A stretch of DNA of 64,000 bases from Lumbricus rubellus (GCA_945859605.1 OX243824.1:2613297-2677296), one strand, 5' to 3'. Positions 42,619-55,748 are shown, numbered from the stretch's first letter. Numbers and translations: made by a program. The notes: a model not told the origin generated them from the letters alone.

Positions 42619-45524
42619 ATTAAAACTGAAGGCTACTTCTGTGTAATTCCAACCATGTTGGCTAAAATTAATACGAATGCATTAATTAATAGATTGTGCA
42701 GCAAATCCAAACCAACAGTTTTAAAGACTATTACACGTATCCCGTAAATTTCTTCTTATATAGTTACGAAATATTTCGACAAAAAGGTTTATAACCGGCG
42801 AAACATAGAATAGTTTTCACGCCATGTATAATTATTATGGCCTAATTAGTTACTTCTTGAGCGCCAATTCGTTTTGCAAGGAAACGACATGATCATGTCG
42901 CTCCAAATGCAAGATCGTTTTAAGATTAAGATTTGAATTGCATAACAGATGAAGATGTTCAGAAATGCGTCATATAATTAGCAAACATTTTATTCAATTA
43001 AAAGGTGTCTAACAGGCGCAAAAAATTACCGGCATGACTGAAGTTTTAACGTGATCAGTTCACCATATTGATTAAACAGATGATCAGTTGATCAATGATT
43101 AGCGCGTAAAACAAGAGACAGATTATGGTCGATAAGCAATTTGAAAGAAGTTGAGAAAGAATCGTCTGAGCAGAACAAAAGCAGACGAAAGGAAAGTGAC
43201 ATTGAATTAAACAATTTTTTTCTAGTAAAGGAACTGTATTTTCGGAGAACTGGCAAATGCAAAGGCTTCTGGCTGCAAGATTTGTCTATTTAAGACCAGA
43301 ATATTAATTAATATTTTGCAATTTCCAATAGATAGATGGATGGAAGCACACGTACACAAACACACGTACGTACATGCATACAGACAGACAGACAGCCAAT
43401 GTGGACCGCGACCAAAATGAAGGATACAGACAGGTATACGTTGAGGTAAGCGAAGAGAGACAGACATACAGACAGACAGACGGCCATGTGAGCCTCGGTT
43501 GAAATGAAGGATACAGACAGGGATACGTTGACGTAAGCGAAGAGAGACAGACATACAGACAGACAGATGGAGAGAGAGAGACAGAGGGAGACAAACAGAA
43601 CTACACAAAAACTGTTCATTATTGTCAGGTATTTATGAAGCGCCACAGTAAGGCATCAATCGATGGAGAGGAGTTATTCCGAATGATGTACTCGATCATG
43701 GTCCGTGTACATAGTAACCGGTTCATAGGTATAACGCATTTTTTTAAAGAACTTTGCCTAGTTTTGAAAGGCCGATTTAACCGATTAGACGCATATAGAC
43801 GACTTTATAAGTACATTCAAAACCGCTATAAAGGTGTCTAAGTCCAACATTTCTGACCAATTCTGACGTATTTTTATTAATGAAGTGATTGATAGAGCAA
43901 TCTAACCAATTAGAGGCGTATAGACGTCTATATACACATTTTCAACAACGCTATAAAGGTGTCTAAGTCCAGCAATCTGGCCAATTATAAATAATTATTT
44001 AATAACGAACGCATTGTTTATTGTTATACAATCAAACATGCAAGAACTTTATGACAGAGCTTTATCGAGTCACATAATAATTATTTAAACGCATATCGTG
44101 TTCCATCTCTAAATAACATTTGAAGTAATGTTTAAAAGGTGTCGAAGAACAAGATGATCACTACACAGTACGGTCGAGGAGGAGGCGGAGGAGGAGTACG
44201 AGGAGGAGAAGGATCAGGAGAAAGATAAGGAAGAGCCAAAGAGGACGACGACAACGATTGAACTCGTACTCGTTTCGTGTACATGTCGACCACATAGCCC
44301 CAAAAGAGTCTCCGGCCGTTGAGGTAACGGAAGTAGGCAATCAGATGGTGATCGAAGCAAGCTTGAGAAAGGTGGAGGGAAAGAGCGATAAATAGATATT
44401 AACGTGGTTTGGAGTTCTTATGGAGGAGGAGATGCGTTATTGGCATCAACCACGGTTGAGAAATTGAGGTCGCTAACCTTTTGCCCACAACCTGTTTTAT
44501 TATCTCGCTCTCAATTCCAATGTTTCTACATCTTCATTTTTAACTTTTAATATAAAATCGTATGTCGTGTTTTAGGCTTAAATATCGTTGATGAACAACG
44601 TTTAAAAGGTGTCGAATTACATCAAGATCACTTAAAGGTAATCGTCTCAGAGGCCGAGTTTCTAATCCCTGCTCACTCCGATTCAGTGTCCTCGCTGTCA
44701 CTTGGAGCGTTTCTGAGTATAAAACTTGATGGAGCACTATAGAATATGCTAAAACAGACGTTGCATTTATATAATGTGCACTATTCGCCACGTAGCACAT
44801 CGTTGCTTTCGAAGCGCCATAGCATTGTGTGGTATGTATTAAACGACGCTAAGTAGTTATCACAACACAGACGTGATAAATTATTATTCTTATGATCTCG
44901 GGTAAAAATTCGGATGGCTCAAAAAACAACCTGACAAAGCCACACAAAAATTAACATGGTTGCCATACATTTACGAAGCGCCATAGTCTGAACATCAAGC
45001 AACAAACGATGGCTTTGATAAATTGCGATCGAAGGACTCGAGTCTCGCGGTCCCTGCTTAGGACTCTCACAGTACACAATGTACAGTAGAATAATTCGTT
45101 ATTTAAACTGCATTACACAGTAAAAAGCAGTCGGTTTATGGCCTAGCTGAGGTGCGTACCCATATGACTGTTTATAAATGCCTGTATTAGCAGTTATATA
45201 GCAGATTTACTTCAGTTTTAAAGGTGTCTAAAGCCAGCAGAAGGAAGATAAGTATCCTACTTTTGTCATCTGATGAAGAAATAAGAAAGCTGTATGGGAA
45301 AAGGAGATTTTACAGGGCACAGTAGGCCTACCGGGGAAAGGAAGTCATGACCACAGGAGGGGCAAATTGGAGGGAATTAGCGATATAGTACATGCAGTTT
45401 ATCATTGCGTATTGCGTTAAACAGGCGTTCATCAGTTTCCTCTGCTATCTGTGCTGCCATCTCTGCTGCACTGGAGGATTGAGAAAGAAAAAGATGGAGA
45501 AAAACTTGTCCGTGGGGCGACCAA

Positions 45525-46110
45525 CCCTCAATCCGAGGACGGTTAAAGTCAAGAAAAATCTAGCAATCTGACCAAAAAGTATTTAGGTTAATTAAATATA
45601 ATAGCTGGCCACATTATTTTTTCACATTCACCCTTCAAGACCTTTTGTAAAAAATACCAACTAACGAACTGAATTGAAACGGCTTTAGTTTCCGTGCTTA
45701 AATACCCTTGAATGATAATGTTTAAAAGGTGTGGAAGTTCACCAGGGTTCCTGCAAGTAACCGCATTAGAGGCAGAGTATCAAACGGACAAATTTAAAAC
45801 GCCTTTGGCTTTCGTGATTAAATATCCTTGGATGACAATTTTTAAAAGGTGTAGAATTTCATCAGAGTTTCTACAAGTAACCGCATTAGAAGCACAGCAT
45901 TGAACAGGCAAATTCAAACGCCTTTGGATTCCGTGTTTAAAATACCATTAGATGATAATGTTTAAAAGGTGTCGAATTTCACAAGGATTCCTACAAGTTT
46001 TACAAAATTACAAACGCGTTTGGTTTCCTATCTTAAATACATTGGTTTGACAACGTTTAAAAGGTGTGGAAGTTCACCAGAGTTCCTACAAGTAACCGCA
46101 TTTAGAGGCA
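45525..46110 (+). repeat. Tandem units of about 120 bp, each with TTTAAAAGGTGT
   Basis: Four units (motifs at 45725, 45845, 45965, 46060) share TTTAAAAGGTGTNGAA, GTTCACCAG, a CAAGTAACCGCATTAGA block and TTTGGTTTCCGTG. The first matches copy A at 14400-14600. Functional meaning unknown. Confidence 0.75.
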
Positions 46111-46579
46111 GAGTATCGAACCAGTTACTGTACTTCTCCGTGTTACAAAGTCGACCGCCGTAGCCACTCAGACATTTTGTCCCAAAAAGATTCTCCGGTA
46201 CATTAAGGTCACGCTGACCCTCGGTCAAAGGTCACAAGTGGGCGTCAGAGGATGGTAACAGCATGGGTGGGGGTCAGTGCAGTGCCCAGTTTACAACACA
46301 TGTCCATATACATAAAGAGTCTTCACAGAACCTTGGATGAAGAACACATGTTTCGCCTCTGAAGATGACGACAAGTCCATCTTGATGTGTTGGCGCTACA
46401 TAACTCTTTTACGATGACCATAAAGTCTACGCATACAAGACAGCTACAAGTCAAGGAGTAATAATTGTGTCGGATCTGAGGTAATCCGGCTGCTGAGGAT
46501 ATGAGTTTCCCTCCTCTCTCTCCCTCTGGTTGGATCAAGGGCGTTTGTGTTGACGCCGCCTGGTGGAGAGGGAGGACGA

Positions 46580-48000
46580 TGCGAAGATATTAGAGTCAAT
46601 CTAGTTTTGGAGTTCTTATGGGGGAAGGAGGAGAATGTAAATGTTTGGCTGTTGCCATCGACCAAGGTCAAGAAAATGAGGTCGCTAACCATTTGCACCA
46701 GTTGACACAATTCGGTGTGTTTTATCATTTCGTTCTAGATTTTGAAATATGTTCGTGTCTGAAGATGTCTTCTGTAATTCTTCTATGTTTCTGTCTTTGT
46801 CTGTGTGGTTGTCTGTCTTCTTGCGACGTTCCATATCTTCTTGCTCGCCGTGTCTGCTGTTTTCCGTCTGTTACTCTTCCTACTCTGCCTGTCTCACTTA
46901 ATCTCCACTTGTCATCAAAACATAACAATACACGCACAGACATACAAACACTCAAACAAGAAATGCACAAACATGAAAGCACTCAAACAAGCAAAGATAC
47001 AAACACATAACACATACATACACAAACATAGAAGCACGCATGAAGATAAATAAATAAATAGGTACAGCGACAGACAGACAGTTACAAAGACTGAGATACA
47101 GAGAGTGAGAGACGTTAAGCGAGAGAGAAATGGATGGATGGGTGGATGGATTTATAGATGGATGGATGGATGAATGGATGTGTGGATGGGTTGATATGCA
47201 GGTCGAGATAATCGAGCGACAGCGGAATACAGAGACATAGACAATGAGACAGAAGCAGATGATGAGCAGCGGACGATTTAAAGACATTGCAAGATATTAA
47301 TCGCAATTAACGACTTCTATTGTGCCTTTTATCTGATGCGAGATGCATCAACAAATTTTTGCGCGACAAATCTAAACCATCATCAGAACAAAATTTTTAT
47401 CCATCGAATATGTCAGAGTTTCTGGACTAGACTAAGAAAATAGATTCCGTTAATTGCTTCTTGCATGATATATAGTAAAGAAATGCTTGAATAAAAAGGT
47501 GTCCATTTGGCGCCACAAATTATAATAATTATGATCATCCCTACAGTTTTCTCGATATAATTTATTTATTAATTACTTTGACGTAATTATTTACTTTTGT
47601 TGCGCCAATTTTTCAACTGAACAAGGCATAGACAATCATAATGGCGCTGCGAAGACAAAATCGTATTTAATGTCAATATTGACTTCGTAATTTGGGTCAG
47701 ATAAAAATTCTTTAAAAATACATTATATATATAGCCGGCAGGTTTTCAACTAAAAGGTGTCAAACTGGAGCCAAATTTGTTTAGTATCACTTAATTTTTG
47801 TACGTAATCAGTCCGAATTAATTACACAGAATCTTTGGGTAAGACAGAGAAACGGATTATGGTCGAGATGAAAGAAGTTGAGAAGGAAATGACATGAGGG
47901 TATGAGTAGAAAGAGAAAGACGAAGAAAAGAGACATGGACGAACCAATAAAATAGTTGTTTGTATGCGCACTTGATGTAGCGCCTATTTTTAAATTTTAT
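46580..48000 (+). repeat. Repeat unit copy D, strongly diverged
   Basis: 46605-46740 (GGAGTTCTTATGG, GAGGTCGCTAACC) matches 44410-44500 in copy C. 47300-47900 follows the order of 42620-43210, including AAAAAGGTGTCCATTTGGCGC, AAAAGGTGTCAAACTGGAGC, and GGATTATGGTCGAGATGAAA. Contains a GGAT run (47125-47180). Confidence 0.65.
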
Positions 48001-48165
48001 ACTCAGAAGCGCTCCCGACTAAAGCTCGGGCACTGACTTGGAGTTTCACGCCGAAGTGCTGAACAATTGCGAGTGAAGAACTTGCCCAAGGTCTCTACGA
48101 GGAGGCTTAAGGTGGATTCGAACCTGAAAGGCAACGAACTGCAACACCGCCATCAACAATATTTA
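47965..48165 (-). mobile_element. tRNA-derived SINE with LINE-like tail
   Basis: Minus strand: B box GGTTCGAATCC (48124-48114), then the ACCTTGGGCAAGTTCTTCAC body seen in the 61.8-kb copy, and a 3' tail GAGCGCTTCTGAGTATAAAA resembling the CR1/L2 3' end. The A box is degraded. Confidence 0.7.
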
Positions 48166-48304
48166 TTATACAGAACTTAATAGAAGGCAATGGATTTGAG
48201 ACATTCAAATCGGACAGAAAAGTAGCAGAGGCTCACTGTTCCAATGTTTTTGGTTTTTTAACGCCACTTTGTTATCAGTATTTGCAATTTCCAATAGATT
48301 TTAT

Positions 48305-48317
48305 ATATATATATATT

Positions 48318-48351
<34 letters not shown>
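48305..48351. repeat. AT microsatellite
   Basis: (TA)n with one TTTAAA interruption. Confidence 0.9.
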
Positions 48352-48352
<1 letters not shown>

Positions 48353-48589
48353 GGAGACATAGGGAAATAGAGAAGAGCGAAAGAAACAGAGACAGAGACA
48401 GATACAGAACAAGACAAAGCAAGAGAGACCGATAGCCCTTCTGCAGTGTGAATTTCCAGTGGGCTCAGAGGGTTTAGTCTGGCTACATTTGTTTTGAATT
48501 GCTTATCTGATCATCAGTTCTGTCGGAAGAACAATTCGAATAATCGCAGACTCTGTTTTGTATTGAACGTTCTTGGATCAAGGTCACCA

Positions 48590-48905
48590 TTCATCCATCC
48601 AACCCTTCTCACCCTAAAGCACATCTCCCCTACCTACTCCTCCTTCTATCCCTTGTCTTTCTCCTCCCCCCAACTGCATCCACATGTTCCCCTTCTCATC
48701 TTCCCCTTCGCCTCTTGATCCTCCTCCTCTTCCACTTACTATTCCACATTCTATTTATCCTCTTCCACCTCTTCCTCCTCTTCCCATTCCTCCTATTTCA
48801 CCTACTATCGGTACTTTTCTCTCCACGTCTTCCTCCTCTTCATCTTTCGTTTATTCCTCCTCCTCCTCCGCGCCCTCCTCCTCTTCCTTTCCATCTCCCT
48901 CTTCC
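48590..48905. repeat. CT-rich low-complexity tract
   Basis: CCTCCTCTTCC-like units; long open frames here are compositional. Confidence 0.8.
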
Positions 48906-48924
48906 TCCAGTGGAAGAGGGAGAT

Positions 48925-48994
48925 GGACAGGATTCGAGCCTCGAACCTTACGGCTCCAAGGCAGCGACGCCACCACTACACCACCGCGCCCCAC
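48925..48994 (-). mobile_element. tRNA-like SINE head
   Basis: Minus strand: A box TGGTGTAGTGG (48983-48973) and B box GGCTCGAATCC (48940-48930), the same head as the SINE at 61.8 kb, but the body is replaced by the CT-rich tract. Confidence 0.7.
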
Positions 48995-49029
48995 ATTTTT
49001 GGCGCCAGTTAGATACCTTTTAATTGAAT

Positions 49030-50440
49030 GAAATATTGGCTATTAAATGACGCATTTCTGAGCATCTTCATCTTGAATCTTCTAGACATACAATGTCATG
49101 TCATGTACAATGTCCTTTTAATTAGACTCATCTTTCTTCAAAATCATATCAGTTTCAATTTCAAACTAACACAGCGAAATACATGTAATTATGTTTCAAA
49201 TTTACTATAATTATGGCAACCATGCAATACTTCAATCACGTCCTTCTGCCAACTTCATCAACACCGTCCGATTATGGCAGGTTAACGCGAAGCCACCCCG
49301 CGTCCGCGCGATCCTTGCGTCAGAGTGTAACCATTATTATAAACGACCTCCTGTATTATACCGCCACACTCCACGCCGTTATGTGTGTGTGTGTGTGTTT
49401 GTGTTTGTGTTTACTGACGTCTGTTTGTGTGTGTGTTCGTTTTTATTTGTCTGTTTGTGTGTTTGTTTGTGTGTGTGCGCGTATGTTTGTTTCAAGTCTC
49501 TCTACTCGAGTGTGAAAATTATCGTTCGATTTCTTGAGGAGAATGAATAGGCAATGAGAAGGGTTAACCTTTGCCCCGAAGAGGTCAAGTGCCCCCTGTT
49601 GGGGCATTTTCACGATAAGACAATCAAACGCAATAAACAGAGACAAGAGAGACAACAAGGCACAATGAAAGCTGCACCAAAGACGACATTGATGACCACT
49701 CAGCAATAGCAAAACAGTCGTTAATAGTGCAATAATAATACAATAGAATACAACGCAAGACAGTGCCGTATTTAAGACAGTTGCAGCCTGTAACAATGCT
49801 GTAAGATTCCGTAACGAAGAATCTATTAGAATATAATGCTATGCCAAGATTGAGCTCGTTGTCTAAGCTTACGTTCTGTTACACATGCAGTCTGTAACAC
49901 ATAGGAACTGATACAAACAAACAATAGCAAATTGAAACAAACAGTGGCATATCGCCGATACCGGAACAAACAGTAAAACGGTAATAGTCTGCGTGTGGCG
50001 GTGATTTAATTTTTGCATGTAAAATTTCGTACATAGGCCTACATGTAGGGTTTCTGTGTGTGGCGGTGAATTAACCGACAAGTACCTGGATGTTGACTAC
50101 AGCTACGTAGTAATTTATGCAAGATATATTATAATAATTTATAAATAAATATTATATGTTTTTTCGAAGTTGCACGATTCAACGTAAAAATGTAGATATC
50201 AGGAAAACTCGGTCCCCGTTATTTATAGATTCACCTCGTAGTCTCTAAAGCTCTTTAGAGCTGCGTGCTAGACATAGATTTCGCAGACGTGATGATATGA
50301 ATCACGATTCGAGATACATCCTCATCGTAGTCGCCATCGTCGAGGTTGTAAAAAAGCCGAGCAGATACAGCAGGAGGCTTAGTCCGATTCGGTTTCCACA
50401 GTTTCAACGACGTGCTTCTGTCGATAGTTTATTTCCATGC
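49030..50440. other. Non-coding stretch
   Basis: GT microsatellite at 49382-49480; otherwise no gene or element recognised. Confidence 0.4.
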
Positions 50441-50444
50441 GTTC

Positions 50445-50750
50445 CAATATGTTCCTCTATGTTCCAGTATATTTCAGCATGTTCCAATATGTTTAAATAT
50501 GTTCCAGTACATTTCAGCATGTTCCGATATGTTTTAATATGTTCCAGTACATTGCAGCATGTTCCGATATGTTTTAAAATGTTCCAGTACATTTCAGCAT
50601 GTTCCGATATGTTTTAATATGTTCCAGTACATTTCAGCATGTTCCGATATGTTTTAATATGTTCCAGTACATTTCAGCATGTTTCAATGTGTTTCAATAT
50701 GTTCTAATATGTTCCAATACGTTCCAGTACATTACAGCATGTTCCAATAC
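50445..50750 (+). repeat. 40-bp tandem repeat, about 7 copies
   Basis: Unit ATGTTCCAGTACATTTCAGC followed by ATGTTCCGATATGTTTTAAT, itself made of ATGTTCC half-units. Two + frames read as Phe/Tyr/Cys-rich peptide repeats, probably artefacts. Confidence 0.85.
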
Positions 50751-50764
50751 CGGTAATTTGTTAT

Positions 50765-50930
50765 GTCGCAATGTATCCATGCATCCATGCATCCATCCAT
50801 GCATCCATCCATTTATCCATCCATCCATCCATCCATTCACGGATCCATCCATTTATCTATTCATCCATTCACGGATCCATCCATTTATCCATCCATCCAT
50901 CCTTCCTTCCTTTCTTCCTTTATTTGTTCC
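50765..50930 (+). repeat. ATCC microsatellite
   Basis: (CATC/ATCC)n with embedded GGATCCATCCATTTATC duplications. Confidence 0.9.
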
Positions 50931-51063
50931 TCCATTCAACCCATCCGACACGCGAGTGGCGACACTATAAATAGCAGCCAATTAGCAGTTCCGATTAAAT
51001 TATCCGCGAGCCGCATCTGTTTGCATGGCTGGCGAATTTTCAGGATCCTTCTGGACCAGAATA

Positions 51064-52664
51064 CTGCCGTGCTAAGCAAAAAGACAGTAACTCAAAAAAG
51101 ACGATTTTGCGTAAAACGATAAAGAAGAAATCGGTTTAATTCAACCAGAAATAAAGATAGAATCTTTCTGAATTTTTGCAAGCAGTTATATATAAACTAC
51201 TAAATTTTGAAACTAAACTAGTTTTTTGTGAAATTTGTGTAAAAATTGTATAAAAATGAGATACTGCTTTTTTGCTTAGTATCGAAGAATTGAACATCGC
51301 TAAGCAAGAAAGCAGTAACTCATCGTATGGTAGAGCGGGCTGGTTAAAATAATTGTTCTCTTAGTGATACAAACATGAATTTTGGTATATGCCACGAACA
51401 TGTCCTAAGAAAAATATTTGGCTATAAGGTCATTGCAGATTTGCCCTCTGGCCCCAATGCCAGCCATTTTCCAAAATGGCCGACAGAAATACATACTTTT
51501 AAATATCTCGGCTTCTATTTCACTTAGAAGTGTCATCGTAGTGTCTAATCATACATATTTAGGGACGATGATTCCAATAGTGCCATCTAAAACCAACTCT
51601 GGCTTCAACGGCGGCCATTTTTCAATATGGCCGACCAAAATCGTGATTTTTTAATATCTCAGCATCAAATCCACTTAGAATCGTCATCTTGGTGCCTAAA
51701 TAGGGACAGGGATTCCAATGGGGCCACCCAAAACTTCATCTGGCCTCAATGGCGGTCATTTTCAAAATGGCCGTCCAAAATGTGAATTTTGCAAATCCCT
51801 CTGTTTGGGTCGGCCATTTTGGAAAATGGTGGTCATTGAGGTCACTGGGAACTATGTGATGGCCCTAATCAGATCCCTGACTGAAATGTGCATGTTTCGA
51901 CACCAAGATGACAATTCCAAGTGAACTGAAAGCCGAGATATCAACAAATCCCTCTTTTTGGGTCCGCCATTTTGGAAAATGGCCGCCATTGAGGCCATGG
52001 GGAACTTTGTGATGACCCTATTGGGATCCTTGACCTGAGAAGTGTATGTTGTGACACCAAGATGACGATTCTAAGTTAATTGAAAGCCGTGATATTGACA
52101 AATCCTTCTTGTTGAGTCGGCCATTTTGGAAAATGGCCGCCATTGAGGCCATTGAAAAAATTTCGATGGCTCCACTAGAATCCGTGACCCTGTTTGTGTA
52201 TGTTTTGACACCAAGATGACGATTCTAAGTGAATTGTAAGCTGAGAAATTGAAAAATCCATATTTTGAACGCCATTTTGGAAAATGGCCGCCATTCAGAA
52301 CCATGGGGAAACTTTTAGATGACCCTATTGGACTCCTTGACCTTGAATGTGTATGTTTTGACACCACGATGACGATTTTAGGTGATTTGAAAGCCGATAT
52401 ATTGAAATATCTGTAAATTGTTCGAATTGAATATACATGGAATACTAAGCAAGAAGACAGTAACTCAAGTTACTGCTTTTTTGCTTAGCACGACGACCCA
52501 ATTTTGAGATACTGTTATTTTCATTTCCGTTTTTTTCCATGTTCCCGGACTGATACCGTTTCCTTGCTTCCAGATATGATAGAACATGTTGTCAGGATGT
52601 GAAAACAAGTGCTAACTCAAAAACGGAAAAACTTGAGTTACTGTCTTTTTGCTTAGCACGGCAG
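51064..52664. mobile_element. 1.6-kb TIR element with a minisatellite core (element 2)
   Basis: Near-perfect inverted ends of more than 30 bp starting CTGCCGTGCTAAGCAAAAAG, flanked by AATA (51060-51063, 52665-52668). Internal copies of GCTAAGCAAGAA...CAGTAACTC in both directions. The core (51450-52390) is a repeat of about 130-180 bp units with TTTTGGAAAATGGCCGCCAT and ACACCAAGATGACGATT. No transposase. Confidence 0.78.
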
Positions 52665-52862
52665 AATATTCCCTCAGCCATTTGCGAAAGCAGCTGAGCA
52701 CATGGTCGAACCACTTAGCATACACAAAGCATGTGAGACAAGCATGAAATGTTGGCACCATGATAGAACCATCTTGCTCATCGAATGCACGGTGGAGTTT
52801 TGTTAGATCCAGGTTGCCATTCGAGCACGTGGCAGAACAGTTACTGTAGTAATCATCATTTA

Positions 52863-53160
52863 TCTTTATCCCTTGGAGGAGGAGGATCCAGATTTGACGA
52901 GGGCCTATGACAACAAAGGTCGTTGCCCTCTTATCACTTGGATTGTGCTGAAAACTTATTAAAAGCTTGTCTTTTCTTGAACTTATCTAGAATCAATATT
53001 TTGCATCTTAAAGGTGTCAATGACATACTAGCTTTTAACCAACAGACGAGAGGAAGGACATTCCACGTAGAGAGGCAAATTATTATTATTTTTAGGCCTA
53101 CTGTGACAGACTGACAGGGTGGAAGTTTAACCAAGTTAGGCTATCCGTTGACCACACATT
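52863..53160 (+). repeat. Diverged repeat shared with 62.8 kb
   Basis: GGATCCAGATTTGACGAGGG and CTATGACAACAAAGG match 62797-62840 (GGATCCGATTTGACCAGGG, CTATGACAACAGAGG). It contains an AAAGGTGTC at 53010. Confidence 0.6.
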
Positions 53161-53199
53161 CGAACCTTTGGTATACGAGCATTTATGTATTGAACACTT

Positions 53200-54350
53200 A
53201 AGTTATTTTGAGTGGAGATAGCGTATTTGACGACACACTGGCATGGATAGCAGCGGAACAGAGTTCGATTCCCGATGCCCCGTGGGATAGACGTGCTTTC
53301 TATACTGATGCTAATGCCCTTGTATTGCAGGTTAGCATAGTTAAGAATGATGTTTATAGCTGCATTACTGTAACCGGTTGCAGTGTGTCGACACGATTGT
53401 CGAATAAACGAAATATTTTAATTATCTCTTTACCCTTAACGGGAACAAATAATTGTTTGGGTGAACCGTCACAGATGACATCCAGATCTCTGCCCGTAAT
53501 TATCATTTTGCTCCTTTGTCGGCGCTATACAAATTCCGACTACAGTTACAGCGACAGACTGTATGGTTCGGGACATGAATTCTGAAGAGGTGTCTGACCA
53601 GAGATTTGAGTGGACACACTGGACAGCCTAGGAAATACAAGATGGCGTCCATCAGGATTTTTTTAGATAGCCTACTCCTATGAAGATCGTCCTTCTAAAG
53701 AGTCAACCACCTTGAGGGATTATGGCTAAATATATATTGACCAACCCTGGATTCACCCTTTATGTTCGAGATTGTGGACACATTTTACGGCTCAGTCAAC
53801 TCAGACGAGTTGTGTAACAGTATATTAAGCTATTTGTCGATGACAGAGTCGCAGTAACCAAGTCTCAAGAACTCGTCTTATACGTGAGTTCGCTAGGAGC
53901 GCTCCGATCACGCCCAGAGCCGGATTTCGACCGATACCTTTAATGGGGCTTCTGTGGATAGTGTCGTTTTGAGACCAATTATTATGCGTTTATTTGAAAA
54001 GTACAACTTGAATTGATATAACTAAAGACAACCGCTGCATATAAAGTCTGTATATTTGAAGTTCAATCTTTGCTCCCCTCCCCACTGATGAAATCTTTTG
54101 TACGCCTATAGGTCAATCAAATTTAAATGGATGCTAAAATATGTTATATATATAGCGTTACTTGAAGAAGATGTCCGGGTGTATAAAATGTGTCGACGTG
54201 TCTTGTAAAGACGTATCAATGCGTTATTATAATTATACGTCTACGTATCTGTTTTGTTTTTCATTGGTTGATCGATCGCTACGTGGCGCTGCGGTCTACG
54301 TAGTCACCATAACAACCACATACGGAAGATCAGTGGAATGGCTGTTATTG
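53200..54350. other. Non-coding stretch
   Basis: No gene recognised; a 126-codon open frame at 53208-53585 has no domain or splice context that I can support. Confidence 0.4.
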
Positions 54351-54362
54351 GATGCTGTACAC

Positions 54363-54702
54363 CAGTGGTTCCCAACCTTTTTGGACTCGAGGGCCACTTT
54401 TTCTAAGTTGGAGAGCACAAGGGCCACTTTTGCTTGGTTTAAGAACATTAGGAGGCCACAAAGCTAAAATTTAATTAACTAGAAGCATATAAAATTGATA
54501 CAATTGAACCAAAATAGAATGTTTGATGTTGTTTGTGGATGTCAAAATAAAATAATTTGTAATAGAAAGTAATTATGTATTCTATCCTGTCCAAATTGTC
54601 AATTTTTCGTATATCTTTGTTAATTCTTTGAGAGATAGAGGGCCACTTCCTGAGGCCTGGCGGGCCACTTTTGGCCCGCGGGCCACGGGTTGGGAACCGC
54701 TG
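54363..54702. mobile_element. hAT-type MITE, 340 bp
   Basis: Ends CAGTGGTTCCCAACC / GGTTGGGAACCGCTG, perfect 8-bp target duplication CTGTACAC (54355-54362, 54703-54710). Subterminal GGGCCACTTTT repeats. Non-autonomous. Confidence 0.9.
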
Positions 54703-54710
54703 CTGTACAC

Positions 54711-55740
54711 GAACGGCAGGATCAAAGCTCAGTCAAGAATCATGTATGGAGTGTTTGCAAAGATAAAAGACATAATGGATGGAATTGATTTTCAATGTTG
54801 TTGGTGATGATAATAAGTATTATGAGGAGGTTTCGACGCGTTGTGAAAAGAGATTAAAATTAATGTGATCCTCAAAAAAGTTCAAAGACGAGAAAGGCTT
54901 TGTATTCGTTCTTATTGCATGTTCTGTTTTCAAGCTATGCATGCAGCTTTGTTTACTTCAAATTCTTGCTCTTATAACTGTTGTTTATCTTTATCGCCTT
55001 TGAGGTTGTCGTCGTCAACATCATCATCGTCATCATCGTCATCATCATCGTCATTGTCATCGACCCCGCTTCTTATTTCGTTTTCCAATTCTTTCACAAT
55101 AATCATAATTAAGTATAATTATTATGTATATCCTCCTCTTACTGGAAAGAAGAATTCACATCGTCTGAATGAACCCTGTGAACACGAATCCTAAAATAGG
55201 TTAATATGCAAATATCTATCCAACCACTAACCGTTCAAACGGCAAACGAGTCTTTCGTCCATTATAAACAAAAACAAACCAACTTTCTCTGACGCAATAA
55301 ATGATTGGCGCCAAATCGGACCAAAGATCAGCTCCATCTAGCGACGAAATCTAATTTCCACTTGCCCTCCCTCAGATCTTTCCGTTTCCTCCCATCCTTC
55401 CTGTTTTCACAGCTCTCCACTTTATGGACTCATCCGGTGGAGGTGTGAGGTGGCTGATGAAGTGATGATGCAATTAGAACTCATGGTGCACGCTTCAAAG
55501 GGGTTCTATCTAGACCAAAGGGAAGCGTTTGAAAGTGTAGGGGTTGAGGGAAATAGACACGGGTGCATTCTTCATTGCTCATCGATATGGAGGTGGGGGT
55601 GAAGTCGATTTCTTGAGGATGGTGAATCAGTGAGTGGTGGACGGTGGACGAGAGGTTGTGGGCAAGTTGGAAGAGAGCCACAGGGTTCATTTAGTTGTTT
55701 TGTTGGGCTGCTTATTTCAGTTTGTATAACCGTATGGATG
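54711..55740. other. Non-coding stretch
   Basis: Only a TCATCG-rich tract (55010-55065) stands out. No gene recognised. Confidence 0.4.
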
Positions 55741-55748
55741 TTTGCGCG

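Larger units (their letters stand above)
41030..44700 (+). repeat. Repeat unit copy C, tandem to copy B
   Basis: Begins with the same TGTGTCGGAATGTGTCT block as copy B and runs through the same block order to TCACTTAAAGGTAATCG and TCACTCCGATTCAGTG at about 44690. Net period about 3.4 kb in B and 3.66 kb here, the excess being the hAT insertion and a 72-bp hairpin insertion. Diverged by substitutions and small indels. Confidence 0.8.

Noticed and set aside
13039..50930. CRISPR-like array in the direct repeats
   Set aside because: No array has constant repeats with unique spacers; all are eukaryotic micro- or minisatellites.
53208..53585. 126-codon open frame as a gene
   Set aside because: No recognisable domain, start context or splice partner; composition like surrounding non-coding DNA.
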